Positions 1-13,400 are shown, numbered from the stretch's first letter. The stretch: 64,000 nucleotides of DNA from Brasenia schreberi (GCA_036023115.1 JAYKKT010000088.1:4314001-4378000), one strand, 5' to 3'. Notes: generated by a model not told the origin, from the letters alone. Made by a program: numbers and translations.

Positions 1-345
1 CCACAAAGAAGCACAAGATATTGCTATAACTTTTCTATTTACAGAATTCAACTTGTCGCTCTCTAATCAAATCAATATTACTAACAGTGATTTGGTTGGA
101 AGTATAAATTAATCTGATCAAACACTTGAACAATGATGTAGTTTTCTCAATGTTTCGAAAAGATGGAGGCCTAGAACCGTTCAGATTAGGGTTGAGAATG
201 CAAACAGCAGACAAGATTCCAAAAGTTACATCAACCACAAGACAAGATTTTACATAGTTAGTAGAGAGCTAATTTTCGCCTCTTACATACAAAAGTTGCA
301 AAGAGAAAATTCCACAATGATCAACGGTAAGGATGAGAGCCACCT
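1..345. other. No recognisable gene
   Basis: AT-rich sequence left of the first LINE. A 67-codon open frame on the minus strand (35-238) has no family resemblance I recognise. It could be intronic sequence of the RCC1 gene if that gene's missing last exon lies beyond the left edge. Confidence 0.4.
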
Positions 346-2626
346 TACAGCAACAAAAACAACAACAACTAAGCCTTTTCCCATACTAGACGAGGTCGGC
401 TACATGGATTCTTTATTTCCACAGAACCTTATCATGTGCCATATTAACAGTTAACTCACAATAAGTTAGATCATTCTTTATTGTTTCTTTCCAACGTGAT
501 CATCCTCTACCTCTTTTAATACTTTCCAAATTTAGTTTTTCATACCTTCTTAAAGGTCTTCTTTTGATGTTCTTTATATATGTCCAAACCATCTTAAACG
601 ATATTCTCTCATTTTATCCTCTATTGGTGCTACTCCTAATTTGTTTCTAATAACCTCATTATGTATGCGATCTTTTCTTGTATGACCACTCATCCATCTC
701 AACATCTTCATTTTTCTCATAGACATGTTGAATATTAACTGCCAACAATCAGAACCATAAACATGACAGGTTTAATTGTTGCTCTATAATATTTACCTTT
801 TAACTTTAATGGTATCTATTTATCATAAAGAATACCTTAAACTCCTCTCCATTTTAACCAACCAACATTAATTCTATATGTAACATCTCCATAAATTCTT
901 CCATCACTTTGAAAAATTGATCATAGGTATTTAAAACTTTCTTTTTGGAGGATACAATGTATGTCAATTTTAACTTTTATGTCCTTTGAAGTAATCAAAG
1001 GATCAAAGTTACATTCCATATATTTGTCTTTGTACTACTAAGTCAAAGGCCTTTGCTTTCTAAAGTTTCTCTCCATAGTTCCAATTTTCTATTATCTTTT
1101 TCCTTAGACTCCTCCACTAACACAATGCCATCTGCAAATAACATACACCAAGTTACTTCATCTTGAATATGTTTTGTTAACTCATCAATCACCATTATAA
1201 ATAAGTATAGACTTAAAGTTGATCCTTGATGTAACCCAATATTAACTTCAAAAAAGTCTATCATTCCTTCATGAGTGAGGACATGTTTTTGCATCATCGT
1301 ACATGTCTCTTATAAGGTTAATGTATGTTAATAGGATACCTCTTTTTCTCAAGGTTTTCCAAAGAACCTCCCTCGGTATCCTATCGTAAGTTTTTTCTAG
1401 ATCAATAAATATCATGTGAAGATCTTTCTTTTTTGCTCTAAAATATTTTATAAGACGTTTCAAAAGGTGAATCGCTTCAATAGTAGATCTGTCTGGCATG
1501 AATCCAAATTGGTTCTCCGTTGTACTTGATACTTGCCTTAACCTACGTTCGATAATTCTTTCTCGCAATTTCATAATATGCCTCATTAACTTGATATTTC
1601 GATAATTTGCACAATTCTAAATGTCTCCCTTGTTCTTATATATGGGTATAAGTCTATTCGCTCTTCATTCCTCGGGCATCTTTTGGTTTCTCCATATTTC
1701 ATTAAATAGTCTTGTGAGCAAAGTGATTAATATTTTTTTCTAGTATTTTTCAAACTTCTATAAGAATATTGTGTTCGGTCCTACCGTTTTACCACCCTTC
1801 ATATGTTTAAGAGCCTCTTTTACTTCATTATTTTAATACGTCGGTAGAAATTATGGTTTATATACTTTTATGATTTGACTAACTCTCAAGAGCTAATATT
1901 AACATCTTTATTTTCATTAAAAAATTTATGAAAATAGTTTTTTCATCTATTTCTTATATCATCATTTGTCTATTTCTTATATCATCATTTGGCAATAGAA
2001 TTTTTTCATCCTCGTCTTTGATTCATTTAATATAATTAAGATCTTTAGTTTTCTTATCTCTAGCCTTAGCTATCATAAAAATATCTCTTTCACCCTCTTT
2101 TGAGTTGAGTTTTTTATATAAATCCTCCTAAATTTTAGCTTTTGCTTCACTAAAAGCCTTTTTCGCTTCCTTCTTTGCTTTCTTATAAGCCTGTAAAATT
2201 TCACTAGTTTTCTTAGCATAATGTAATTTGTAACATACCCTCTTTGCTTATTTTGCACTACTTCACTCCACCACCAAGCTTCTTTTTGTACCAGTACACC
2301 TCCCTTAGATACACCTAACACATCTTTCGCCACTTTTCTAATATGTATAGCTATATTGTTCTACATATCACAAGGTATACCAACATAATTTCAAACATCT
2401 CTTTGAAGGACTTTCTTTTTAAATATATCTTCTTTCTTACTTTTGAGGTTCTACCATTTAATCCAAATAACTGGATGCACTATTTCCTTTTCTGTCTAAC
2501 TTTTTTTTGTAAATCCATAACTAAAAGTCGATGTTGGGTGGTTAAGCTTTCTCCTTAAATTACCTTACAATCTTTACAACACACTCTATCTTTTTAACTA
2601 CAAATAAAATAATCAATTGTACTTAG
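346..2626 (-). mobile_element. RTE-clade LINE, 5'-truncated copy (copy A)
   Basis: Read on the minus strand this matches the 3' two thirds of the full-length RTE copy at 40431-43708. It enters near the end of the endonuclease domain (about 2626), runs through the reverse transcriptase, and ends in the shared tail GTATGGGAAAAGGCTTAG followed by a short TTG-repeat tail (346-370). RT fragments are readable in several frames: the block with FMPDRST and [10 protein letters not shown] (1269-1586) and the block with GLHQGST and the catalytic box (1043-1297). The catalytic box reads FADG instead of FADD, and stops and frameshifts break the ORF, so the copy is dead. Unlike copies C and D it keeps the Trp codon after the NEI motif. 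No clear target-site duplication was found. Confidence 0.88.
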
Positions 2627-4555
2627 AATCCAATTTGATTGGATGCACTCAACGATATTCAGATTGGGTGTTGCCAAAAGGTTCGAGTTGGGGACAATGC
2701 CACCGAACCCCTGCGCTTTCGGGACAAGGGAGTGCCAAGTGCCCCCTGCAACCCGTCGTAGTTGCATGAAAAAATACGGAAGACCAGTCAAACTCCCAAG
2801 TATCCTTTTGTTAGACATTTTAACATAATAGTGTGAAGGGTTAGCAAAATCAATCTAATGCAAGTAAGGTGCTGCAAATAAGATTTTTTGACAAGAGGTA
2901 GAAGCCGACCATGCAGAGAGTTTCTTGTAAAATAGAGTAACTAAATTTTTCTCTGTCCGTAACTGAAAATTAGACACAGAAAGGTTTGTGCAAATAAATA
3001 TCCAGCAACCAGAGTTTCTGAACATGAGGAACCGTCAAGCCTACGGCGATTATGTGTCGTTCATTTCACTGGAATGGATTTCAATGAATCATTTCTTCGA
3101 CCAGAAGATTTTGTTAATATCTCTTCTAAATCATACATACAAGGCTCCAATTTGAAAGCATCTGAGACAACGGAGCCTGACAAATTAACCATGATATGTC
3201 TTGAGCATATATTTCTGGAAATGAAGTGTTAGGTTCAAGGACAGGAAGTCTACCCAGCACCAGATGAATCAAAAACATCATGGTCTGCACAGAAGGGATC
3301 ACAGGCAAAGAGAAGAATCTGATTTGATGAAGAATTTGGAATAGAAAAAGAATCATTAATACCATTACGAAAGATGATGGAAGTTCTAGACAAAGGTTCA
3401 GTTAAAACATTCTGACATCATCAAACAAGAAAAATCCTCTTTTCTTGGAAACTGTGTTATCAATGCACATAGTGAGCAGTTAGGGCTCAAGCCTAATATA
3501 GCGATAGCAGGGATATATTGGAGATATAGCAGATTTAGCGGTACACTAATATTAAAAAATAAAATGATCAGATTCTAAAAATAACAAGAAATATATATCC
3601 AACACCTTCACAAATGCATTGATAACATAGTTTCCAAATGCACTAACAAAGGCATTTCCAAATGTAAACGTAAATAAAGCATCACAATTTACAAAACAGG
3701 AAATCAAACATATAATTCGTGACAACAAAAATGTTGAAGATTAGTCGTAAGTAAAAGCAAAGTATCATGCACTGCTCTTACTGCATTTCTAAAAGGATTT
3801 ATTGCACAGGGCATATTGCGTCAGCTTTCGGAAACCGCCTTCTTCTTTGAAAATCAAGGCCCATGCAGAGCTTAAACCCTGCTAGGCTAGCTTCTTTAGT
3901 CTCTTGTATATTTGCCCCTTTCTTTCCCAAAATCCCAAATCTGTTCTACATCCAACAATGGTTGTCAATCTAAGTTTCAAAACGAGACTCTGAGGTGATG
4001 CATGCATGTGATTCAGTTTGTTTTGATATTGAGTTCATGGTCTCTTGGTGGTGCATGTCATAGAATTTTTTTCTATGATTCTTTAAGATTTTGTATATTT
4101 TTATGAATTATTAAATAAAATAATTCTAAAGAATCACCTACATCGTACTGTATCGTGCAATGTGATATGATACAGGTATATCAATGTCCCATGCAATATA
4201 GGGTCCTATACAATATTTACAACATCAATTGGAAAGATGTTATGGGTTCATAGGAAAATTACCATCATCTAAATGTAGTGTTGTGCCTGCTGACTTTACA
4301 ACGTCCAGAAATATGTCAAAAATAGGCACTAGGTTAGGGCTTATACAGGTGGTTCCTAAAAGGCGTATTCATCAATTACTGAGAGTGTATTTGATAAGAG
4401 ACAGAGACCAAAACGTATAATACTTCCTATTGTGTTTCTCTAAATACTGCATTTCTCTCAAATCAACATTAGAAAATATCCTAGTGGCACTTGAATCCAC
4501 TAGCATCAAGTTATATCCCTTGGAATAACTTGTCATTTCATTTTCAATAATGATA
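2627..4555. other. Intergenic/intronic DNA with weak coding-like traces
   Basis: There is no intact gene. On the minus strand, 3020-3430 and 3800-3960 give stretches of plausible protein in alternating frames, for example residues reading ILLFACDPFCADHDVF and LPVLEPNTSFPE, broken by stops. They look like a decayed coding sequence whose family I do not recognise. The segment near 3490-3540 (repeated 'atagc' words) and 4140-4210 (repeated 'gatac/gtatc' words) resembles simple-word-rich ends of DNA transposons. If the RCC1 gene ends further left, all of this would be its intron. Confidence 0.35.
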
Positions 4556-4559
4556 TCAA

Positions 4560-6545
4560 CCAAGCCTTTTTGTATACTAGGTGGGTTCAGTGACTACATG
4601 GATTCTTTGATCCCTCAGCAGCTGACCTTGTACCACATCGATAGTTATTTTCAAGAGGTTTGATAGTTTCCTTCTGACAATTTTGTCATTCTTCTCCCTC
4701 ATTTTAATTGTACACTTCCTAGTGTCTAATACCTTGACAGACCTTCATTTGGTTGGTTCTCTTCATGTATCTTTCATTCGTGTTACCTCAACTTTTTCTC
4801 TGACCTTTTTTCTTGCGTAACCATACATTCACCTCAACATTTCCTTTATGCTATGGACATCTTTTGCTTACACAAAACACCAGCAACCTCCCTCTTTAGC
4901 CAACGTAGTTCAATATGTCACATCTCCAGCAAATTTTTCATTGCTTTGAAAGGCTGACTTAAAATTGCCCTAATTAAGTTTCTTGTCACAATGTTTCACT
5001 CTATAATTCAAGTTTCTTCATTAACTCATTTCTTACCAAAGTGAACTAACCCTTGATATAATCCTATATTAACTTCAAAGAAATCAATAATTCATTCATG
5101 AGTTGCCGTACGTCTTTGCACCATCATATATTTCCTTTATATAAGTTTGTTGTATGTTAGGGGAATACCTTTCTCACCCAAAACTCCCCAACGAACGTCT
5201 CTTGCTATCTTATCATAGGCCTTCTCCAAAGCAATGAATACCACGTTGGAAGTTCTTGTTCTTAGCTCTTTAGTGATTCTTTAAGCATCCCAATGAAAGA
5301 ATAACCTCAATCTATGTCACTCAGACACCTCTAGGAGATGGGGTGTTGGCGTCGACACCTCTAGGAGATGGGGTGTCGGCGTCGACACCGGTGCGACACC
5401 GACACTACACCATGTCAGTGCGGCACCGACATGATGTCATCATTTGTCGACACGATCAACGTGTCTGACTTACTCTGTAGGTGCAGTTAACGTGTATGAT
5501 GTCACGTTCGTCCAAATTCTAGGGAAAAACTTTAAAAACCTCTCTCTCTCTCTCATCGTGCCCGTGCTTGTTCCTCTCTCTCTCTCTCATCTCTCCCGTG
5601 AGTTCTCTGTGGCGTGGCTCTCTCATCTCTCCCTCTTGTTCTCTGCGGCGTGGCTTCGAACCCTCTGTGGTTCTGTTGTTGAACATCTTCCTTGAAGGTA
5701 TGCTATCCATCGATTTGTGTTGTCATGGTCTTCTTCAATCCCTCAGCATCATCAATAGATTGGGCGTATGCATTCACACCCCCAGTATTGCCCATGTTCT
5801 TTTCAGCTTCCCCAACCTTCAATATGTTCTCTAGTCCTTCTAGAGAGACAGTCACGATTCTCGGGTCTGGGCACACCAGAAGATCACACAAGGGGTTTGA
5901 TGCAGCCTTTCACTAGATACCTGTCAATGATATTGTTGATAGTGAAGATCTATAATTTATCAGGTCCATGTTCATTACTTCATTTCATTTATCAAACATT
6001 AATATTATTCATAGTTCATAAATGATATTATCATAATATTATTGATATGCAAATCGTGATTTTCTTTTGATTGATTTGTGTATTATGATGACATAGGTAG
6101 TTTTTTACTTGTTTTGTTTTAATATAAAGTTGTGTACTTATTGTTGTCATCATATTCTTATGTTAATTGACTTCTCACTTGTTTTAGGCTTCTAGCTTGA
6201 ATTAGTTGAATATATAATATATATAATATTATATACCTTAGCCGTGTCGCCGCACTCAAATTTTTTGAAATTTATCGTATCCCACACCATCACCCGCACC
6301 AGCACCCGTGTGACATAGACCTCAATAGTAAATCTCCTTAATATGAATCTAGATGAATTAGTTTTCTAATTAGTTTTCTATTGTATTAGATAATTGTCTT
6401 TGTTATTTTGCTAAGTCTTTTCCATAATTTCATTGTATTACACATCAGTAATATGCCCTAATAATTCGTACATTTTTTAAACTCCTTTGTTCTTTTAAAT
6501 AAATATCACTATAATGTTCATTGATTCCTCGAGCATCTTCTTATC
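4560..6545 (-). mobile_element. Old RTE LINE relic, split by a hAT-like insertion
   Basis: On the minus strand, 4560-5311 aligns by eye with the 3' part of the RTE family: the tail words 'aagcctttttgtatactag', then RT-region words such as 'atgagttgccgta' and 'gcaccatcatata'. The alignment resumes at 6319-6545 with sequence matching the segment between the FMP box and the 'EWR' region. It is far more diverged than copies A, C and D, with no usable reading frame, so it is an old insertion. The break at 5311/6319 is exactly where the hAT-like element sits. Confidence 0.7.
5312..6318. mobile_element. Non-autonomous hAT-like element (1007 bp)
   Basis: The element begins CTATGTCAC and ends GTGACATAG, a perfect 9-bp terminal inverted repeat. 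It is flanked on both sides by the 8-bp direct repeat ACCTCAAT (5304-5311 and 6319-6326); an 8-bp target duplication is typical of hAT transposons. The ends carry subterminal words of the type GGTGTCGGCGTCGACACC, including a 30-bp unit repeated twice (about 5321-5385). The interior has a CT-rich tract (5540-5660) and no transposase. It sits inside an older RTE relic whose sequence continues on both sides. Superfamily assignment rests on TSD length and structure only. Confidence 0.75.
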
Positions 6546-7357
6546 AATCCAAATGACAGTAAATAAACTTTAAACCAAATAATCCTCACTAATGATATAG
6601 AACAAAATCTGAAACAAAATGTACATACAAAACGTTTTCAATAAATGTTGAGGATTTTCTGATCAGGGATTTGAAAAGGTGTCCACATGGACAGTAGACA
6701 CTTCAAAAAGGAGAGGATGTCTCCTAAAGTATTTGGAAGCAAACAATAAAAATGATCTTTGCTTTGCTGGAGTTAAATGATAATTGATCTCAATCACAAC
6801 TAAGATCCACGTAGCCAACCGCATTGCAGAAAAAAGGCTTGGTTTTGGTTCAATTGAAGATTTATGTGTTTTGGTTGAATATTCAGATAGTACAAAATTT
6901 AAAATATTTTCTCAAGATAAAACCCAACACTTATTCCCATTACTTTTATGAATTGTCCATGTGGTTAGAGATTGGTATTCAAATACCAAATATATATATA
7001 TATATATACATATATATGGGAGCCACCTTTTGTGGAGGTAAATGCTGCATGTCCCTCCATGCAAGATATCCATCTTTAGGGAAGACGTTTTTCAGAACGG
7101 ATGGTAATCATTTAGCATCCATTGGTTCTACACTACATGATATTGGTACTTGGTAGACAATGGCATGCAGTATGATCAGATACTGAAAATAATCTCAAGA
7201 AGCAAACAGAGAAAACTTTGAACTACCCGTACAAAACTTTTACCATTAGAGACTTCTGACAAGGATTAAATGCAAACTATGATGCGAATACATGTCAATT
7301 GTCTCCTAAATGAACATATGAGGCGCTAAGTACTGTTTACTTCAAGAGACTGTAATG

Positions 7358-7388
<31 letters not shown>
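7358..7388. repeat. (GATA)n microsatellite
   Basis: About seven and a half perfect GATA units, located just downstream (in gene orientation) of the last recognised RCC1-gene exon. Confidence 0.95.
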
Positions 7389-7467
7389 TTGACACTGGTA
7401 GCAGAGAGGAGAAATGCTACAAAAGATTTTTCCCAATTTAACACAAGAGCCTCAGAATTTCCTTCAC

Positions 7468-10400
7468 CTGTAACAACAGCACTATGACGAGCACCACATG
7501 ACACAATCGTTGCATGCTTATTCTCTAAAGTAGAATCCTCCAACAACTTTGGTAACGTCTAGAAAGAAACAGAACAAACATTAATGGAAAGTATGCAAAT
7601 AATGTCGACAACACAATCATCTCATGAGGCATACATACCACAGACTGATCATCACCAGTTCCCAGCTGCCCAAATTGATTTCCTCCAAAAGCGTAGACAT
7701 CCCCATCCTTGGATACACAAAGAGTATGCCATAGTCCAGCACTAACACCTTCTATCTGAATGTCTCCCAATGATGACACATAACTGGGGCTAAGCTTATC
7801 ATCAGTACTTCCATGCCCACACTGCACCCAAGAAAATTATTAATTTCTAGTCACTCAAACAACGTCCGTATATTATTAGGTAGCACGTGGCTCGGCATAA
7901 TAAAAGTAATATCAAATGTACAAATTATTGTTCACTTGAGGCAAATAAATATATGTACATGCAAAATGTAAGCAAAATGAATGCATAAGGTTGTCTAAAT
8001 CATGCCGTGTGCGGTATTAAATAACAACAACTAAACCTTTTCCCATTTAGGGTTCAGCTACATAGAGATACTATTTGCACACCCCTTTAGTATCCACACA
8101 CCCCTATTTTCAAAAATACCAAAAATACAACCTCAACAATTTCTCTCTCCTCTTCACATCCAATTCTAGCATTCCCTTTCCTTTGTTCCGGTAATCAAAA
8201 TTCCGTTCATTTTAGATGATTGTTGTATTCTTCACAGCCAGAAAACACACGAGTATATTCTTAAGCTGGTGAACACAACTATATTCTTATGAACCTCACC
8301 TTTGAAAAACAGAAGGAAAAAAAGAAGAAGATTAAATAACAAGAAAAAGGTGTAAGAGGTTGATTCTTCATCACTATTTTGTAATTTTTGAAGGTTTAAT
8401 TTGTGATTTTAAAGGTTTGTGTGGTTGTTTATAATTTTCATTTTAATAATATTCTACGATTTTAGATCAAAAATTCAACTCGCCGGATTTTCAAGTGGAG
8501 ACATCTCTCTCTAAAAGAGAGATGTACCTCAACCACATCTCTTTCGAATAAGAGAAATACACTTAAAACCGTGACCCAACCTACCAACCGAGACATGCAA
8601 TTGAACCACGTCTCGCGCGGACATAGACTCATAGCCAAAGAGTCTTCCACGTAGGAGAGACATGCATGACTCGAAGACATCTCTCTCCAAAAGATAGATA
8701 CACCTCAACCACATCTCTTTCAAATAAGAGGAATACGCTTAAAACTGTAACCCAATCTCGCACGAACATAAACTCGTAGCCATAGAGAGTCTGAGAGACA
8801 TGCATGACCCAACCTACCCACTGAGAAATTGGACCGCGTCTCCCACGAACATGGATTCGTGGCCATAGAGAGCCACGTAGGAGAGACATGCATGTACTGT
8901 ATCTCAATGCAAAAACCCGGCATGCATCCACATCAAGATTCCAACTGAAAAATCTATAAAAACACTAAATAAACGATAAAAAATATACCAAATCAACAAC
9001 GTATCTCGAAAATCACTAAATCTAGAATCGGTTTTCTTTTTCTTCTTCTCTTCCTTTTCCTCTTTTTCTTCTTTTTTCTTATTTTTTCTCTCTCTCCGAC
9101 CGGATCCGAAGCAACGTGAGCCGACAATATCACGGTTAATAAATTGTTTTTTATTTCAAAAACAAAAGAGAGTTTTTGAATATGGAAGGAGCAAAATCGA
9201 AAACGCACAAAAAATGGTGGGTATACGCGTATCAATCTTAATATGCAAAATGTATGCACAAGGCTGTCTAAAATTTTAAATCATGTCTTATGCGATAAGA
9301 AACAACAATTTTTTTTTGTTCGAGAACAAAATAGGGGGTTTTCAATTATATTAGGAACAAAATCGAAAAGTACAAAAAAAAATGGGGTGTGTACATTAAA
9401 GAAAAGGTGTGCACATATGAATCCTCATTTGTAAAATGTATGCATAAGGCTAAAGCTGTTTAAAATTCTAAATCATGCCTTGTGCGGTATAAAACAACAA
9501 CTACTAAGCAATGGGTTCAGCTACTTCTTTGTTTCAAGCTTGATCCCATGCGGTGCTGACGGTTAACTCAACAAAAATTAGATCATTCATTATTGTTTCT
9601 TTACAACATTTTTGTGATCTTCCTCTTTCTCTTTTAAGATTTTTACCATCTAATTTCTCATGCATTCTTACCAAAGCTTCTTCTAGTCACTTTCCATGTT
9701 TCTGATCTTAAATGATGTTTTCTCATTTTATCGTCTATTTGTACCACTCCCAATTTGTCTCTCATAGCCTCATTATGAATATGCTCTTTATTCTAACCAA
9801 TGCAAATATGTGTGTGGGCAAGAAAACACAAAATATGTGCCATACAAAAATCCAAAATAAATCACTAACACAAGAAAACACAAAATATATACATGTGCAC
9901 AATATATAACTCACATTATATATAAATAAATATATACATAAAAGCATGTTCATGTGTTGTGCTAAAAGTATGTTTTCAAGTTGCACTTTTCATATTTTAG
10001 TTCCACTTGCTTGCTTATTAACAAATTTGTTGTGGGCCTTCATCATGCATTTATTGCTGATTATCCCGTCGTAGAGAATCCTACGAGTTACTCTCTAAAT
10101 CCAACAAAATACCTTTTTTGCAATAAGGAAAAGCATAAGGTTCATCATCAAAACAGTGACAAGATTCCATAACTCCAACCTTGGAAATTACAATTGCTCC
10201 AATACAGACACAAGGAGAGAAAGTGAAATTCTCTCTCTCACAAACACATGCACATGTTAAATTGTAATAGGTTAATTGGGCCAATAGGGCCCAGCAGGTC
10301 CAACAAGAGGGACCATTGAGACTGGGCCTCAAGGGCCGGTTCTCCCTCTCCCCAACGGCTACACCAACTAGCTGTTGGGAACTCCCAACGGCTAGTTGTG

Positions 10401-13400
10401 TAGCCGTTGACCTTCTCTCTCTTAATGACCCTTGTAAAGCCTCTATAAATAGAGGATATATGTTATCAAAAAAAATCAAAGCCTTTGTAAAGCCTCTATA
10501 AATAGAGGATATATGTTATCAATAAAAATCAAAGCCTTTAATGCTCACTTGACTTGTTTGTTATTCGGTTTAGTTTGTACACTAAGGTGGTTTGTTTGGT
10601 TATTTGACTTGTCGAAAATCTTCTGCCGGGATTATTTATATTTGAATTTGTGGATATCATCGGTAAGATATCGGTGCTGTTTTTATAGCACACTGAACAA
10701 AGAAGTGAAAGAAGTGAAGAACAAGAAAGACGCAACTACTGAAAGTTTCATTTCATTCCACTAAATAATTATACATCCATAAGGAAATGCAGGATACAGT
10801 TAAAAACAGTGGCATCCTTTAGACAAATAAAATAACCACTTTGAACTCCACCATATATTGATTGTGATCACAAGGAGGTTTGAAGCTAATATTAAAACAC
10901 AATTCCCACATAATTAGTGGGATCATAAGCATGACATCAGTAATTTGAATATCCCTATGGCATTAGTTGAACTCAAAAGAGAGAAGCCCAAGCTATAGTA
11001 ACCGCTAGTGGACAGATCAACCATTTGAACAACGCGCTAAGTTCTCATCTAATATGGATGGCTGGGAATTGGTTTTCTATGTGCAAGTCTTCACACGCAT
11101 ATTTTATCAAATCAAAATATAAACAAACTTCAGTGGAAATAGCTTACCTGCCCATACAGGCCCCAGCCGAAGGTAAGCAATGCCCCGGTATCTGGAAGAA
11201 AAAGCATTGCAGTTCTGACTACTTCAGACTTAGCATACTTCACAAGCTATTATGTCACGAAAGCATTCTCTGGTATAAAGCAAGATGGACTCTAGTGCCA
11301 ACTAAGTTTAAACCATCACAGATTCTGCACTATACAAGGACAGAAATGGTTGAAGCGTGCATACTATTTCAGAGGCTAGCTAATTGCTCTGAAACAAGCA
11401 ACCATAATGATCTTCTTTTACAAATGCCTCAAAGCAACCATAATGATCTTCTTTTACAAATGCCTCAAAGCAACCATAATGATCTTCTTTTACAAATGCC
11501 TCAGAAAAGTGCATGTATGTATACAAGCAGTGGGGCAAATTTGATTTATCTTAACAAGAAAGAGAAAAGTTATGGTCATTCTAGTCACTTAGTCCGCCAC
11601 TTCTGATGGTATAAGCAACATGATCTTTAATAATTATGACTTATTATAATCTTTAATAATTATGACTTATTATGTGTGTGATTTGATGAAAAAGAAACAT
11701 TAAGCTTATCATAAAGAACATAAGCTACTGAGCGAATACACTAACTAATCTAATGACAGTATCTATGTTAACGAAGTCAACTTTTATGATGGTGTAACTC
11801 GTACCTGTGATCACAGCACTATGCCGACCACCACAAGCAACAGTTCTTATGTAACTTCCATGAGGCCTAGCTTCATCCGATTGTCTAGTTTCAATTGGGC
11901 ATGTCCGTAATCTCTGCTTCTGGTATGGCGGGACCCCAAAACAAGTTATAAGATGAGGAGAAGATACTGCTCCAATGCGAGTCCCTAATCCAAGCTGTCC
12001 CTCTCCTCCATAGCCCCAACCCCATAGTTGGCCACTATCTAAAATCACAGCAAACAAAGCCATCACAGTACAAGGTTGCAGAACATTTTTGTTAAAATTG
12101 TACCAAACCAAAGACAACTACTGTATTTAAGTGAAAACAGAATATTTCTCACTCTTGGCTCCGTACCTGTCTGGATGTTTTTATATTATTTTAACATATA
12201 AACAACAAAAACAAGGTATTGTACGCCCAACCCAAAACCAAGCGTCCTACCACATTGGTTCTTTCAATTTGAAAAAGGAAAAAGAAAGAAGCGTGTGGAT
12301 GAACTGAACTGAAGGTTGTAATGGATAGAGGTGGTGTGATAGTAGCAGATGATAGTGATTGTGGCAGTAGGTGACCATGGAGAAGGTTATGCAGTGATCA
12401 ATAATGGTGTTCAAGAAGGTGCGGTGGACATATGATTGATGGCAAAAGTAGCGGGCATTGCTGAAGGTTGCATTGGATGTGGGTTGTCATGGTAAAGGTG
12501 GTGGTGAAAAATTGAAAATATAGGCAGAATATGATGGCGATGGTGAAGGTGGAGATGAATGGTCTAAGTGGTGGTGCTGGTTAAGGCAATGGCGAATAAT
12601 AGTAGCGGAGAGGAGACTGAATAGAGACAACAACGAGTAAAGAAACAAACGCAGCACTAGATAGCGTAAATTATGACAACAATCACAGTAGTATAGATAT
12701 AGTTGGGAGTGTGGTAATGGCGGTAACAACAGGGATAGGTGGAAAAACTTTTGCTAGAGGTAGTGATATTAAATGCACTACAGGTGACACTTGGTATTAA
12801 CGGTGATGAACAGGAAGCGGCGATGGTGGAGCAGGGAGTGGATGGTGGCAGTAGTAGTGGTTCTACTGACGGCCAACCATGGAAAGTAGGGATAGCTGCA
12901 GTGGATAGTGATGGTGTGGAGAATTGCAAGCGGACAACGATCATCTTAACTACGATAAAAAGAGATAACTATTTCAAAAGACATCCAAGCAAGGCACAAG
13001 CATCACAAAGTCAGCCTATCAAACCTGACAAAGCCAGAGTATGTCGTCCACCAGTTGCAACCATGGCAATTTTAGTTTCCAGAGAAACCATAACAACGCA
13101 CATTGGTGCTGAAATATCTTCATCAGCTACATCTGTTCCTTCGTGTGATTGTCTTGTATACAATAATCTCCGACGCTTACTGCCTTCAATACCAAATCCC
13201 AAATTTTCACTTGCTTGAGCATGATAATGACTTGGATGGCAACTAGATGAAGAAAGGATTTTAAGCCTAGGTGATAATTAGATAGAAGAATTACCTTCTG
13301 TCACTTCATTACGGAGTGAACCAGAAGTAGACGGTCTGCCAGGAAGACTAATAGTGTCTTGCGAGATATCAGAAGACAGGTTAAGAGAATGAGGTAGTTC

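Noticed and set aside
11025..11606. 193-codon plus-strand open frame with a repeated SNHNDLLLQMPQ peptide
   Set aside because: It crosses exon 7 of the RCC1 gene antisense, and its repeats are the intronic 36-bp tandem array.
12739..13218. 159-codon plus-strand open frame
   Set aside because: It overlaps the C-poor intronic tract and exon 5 of the RCC1 gene on the opposite strand.
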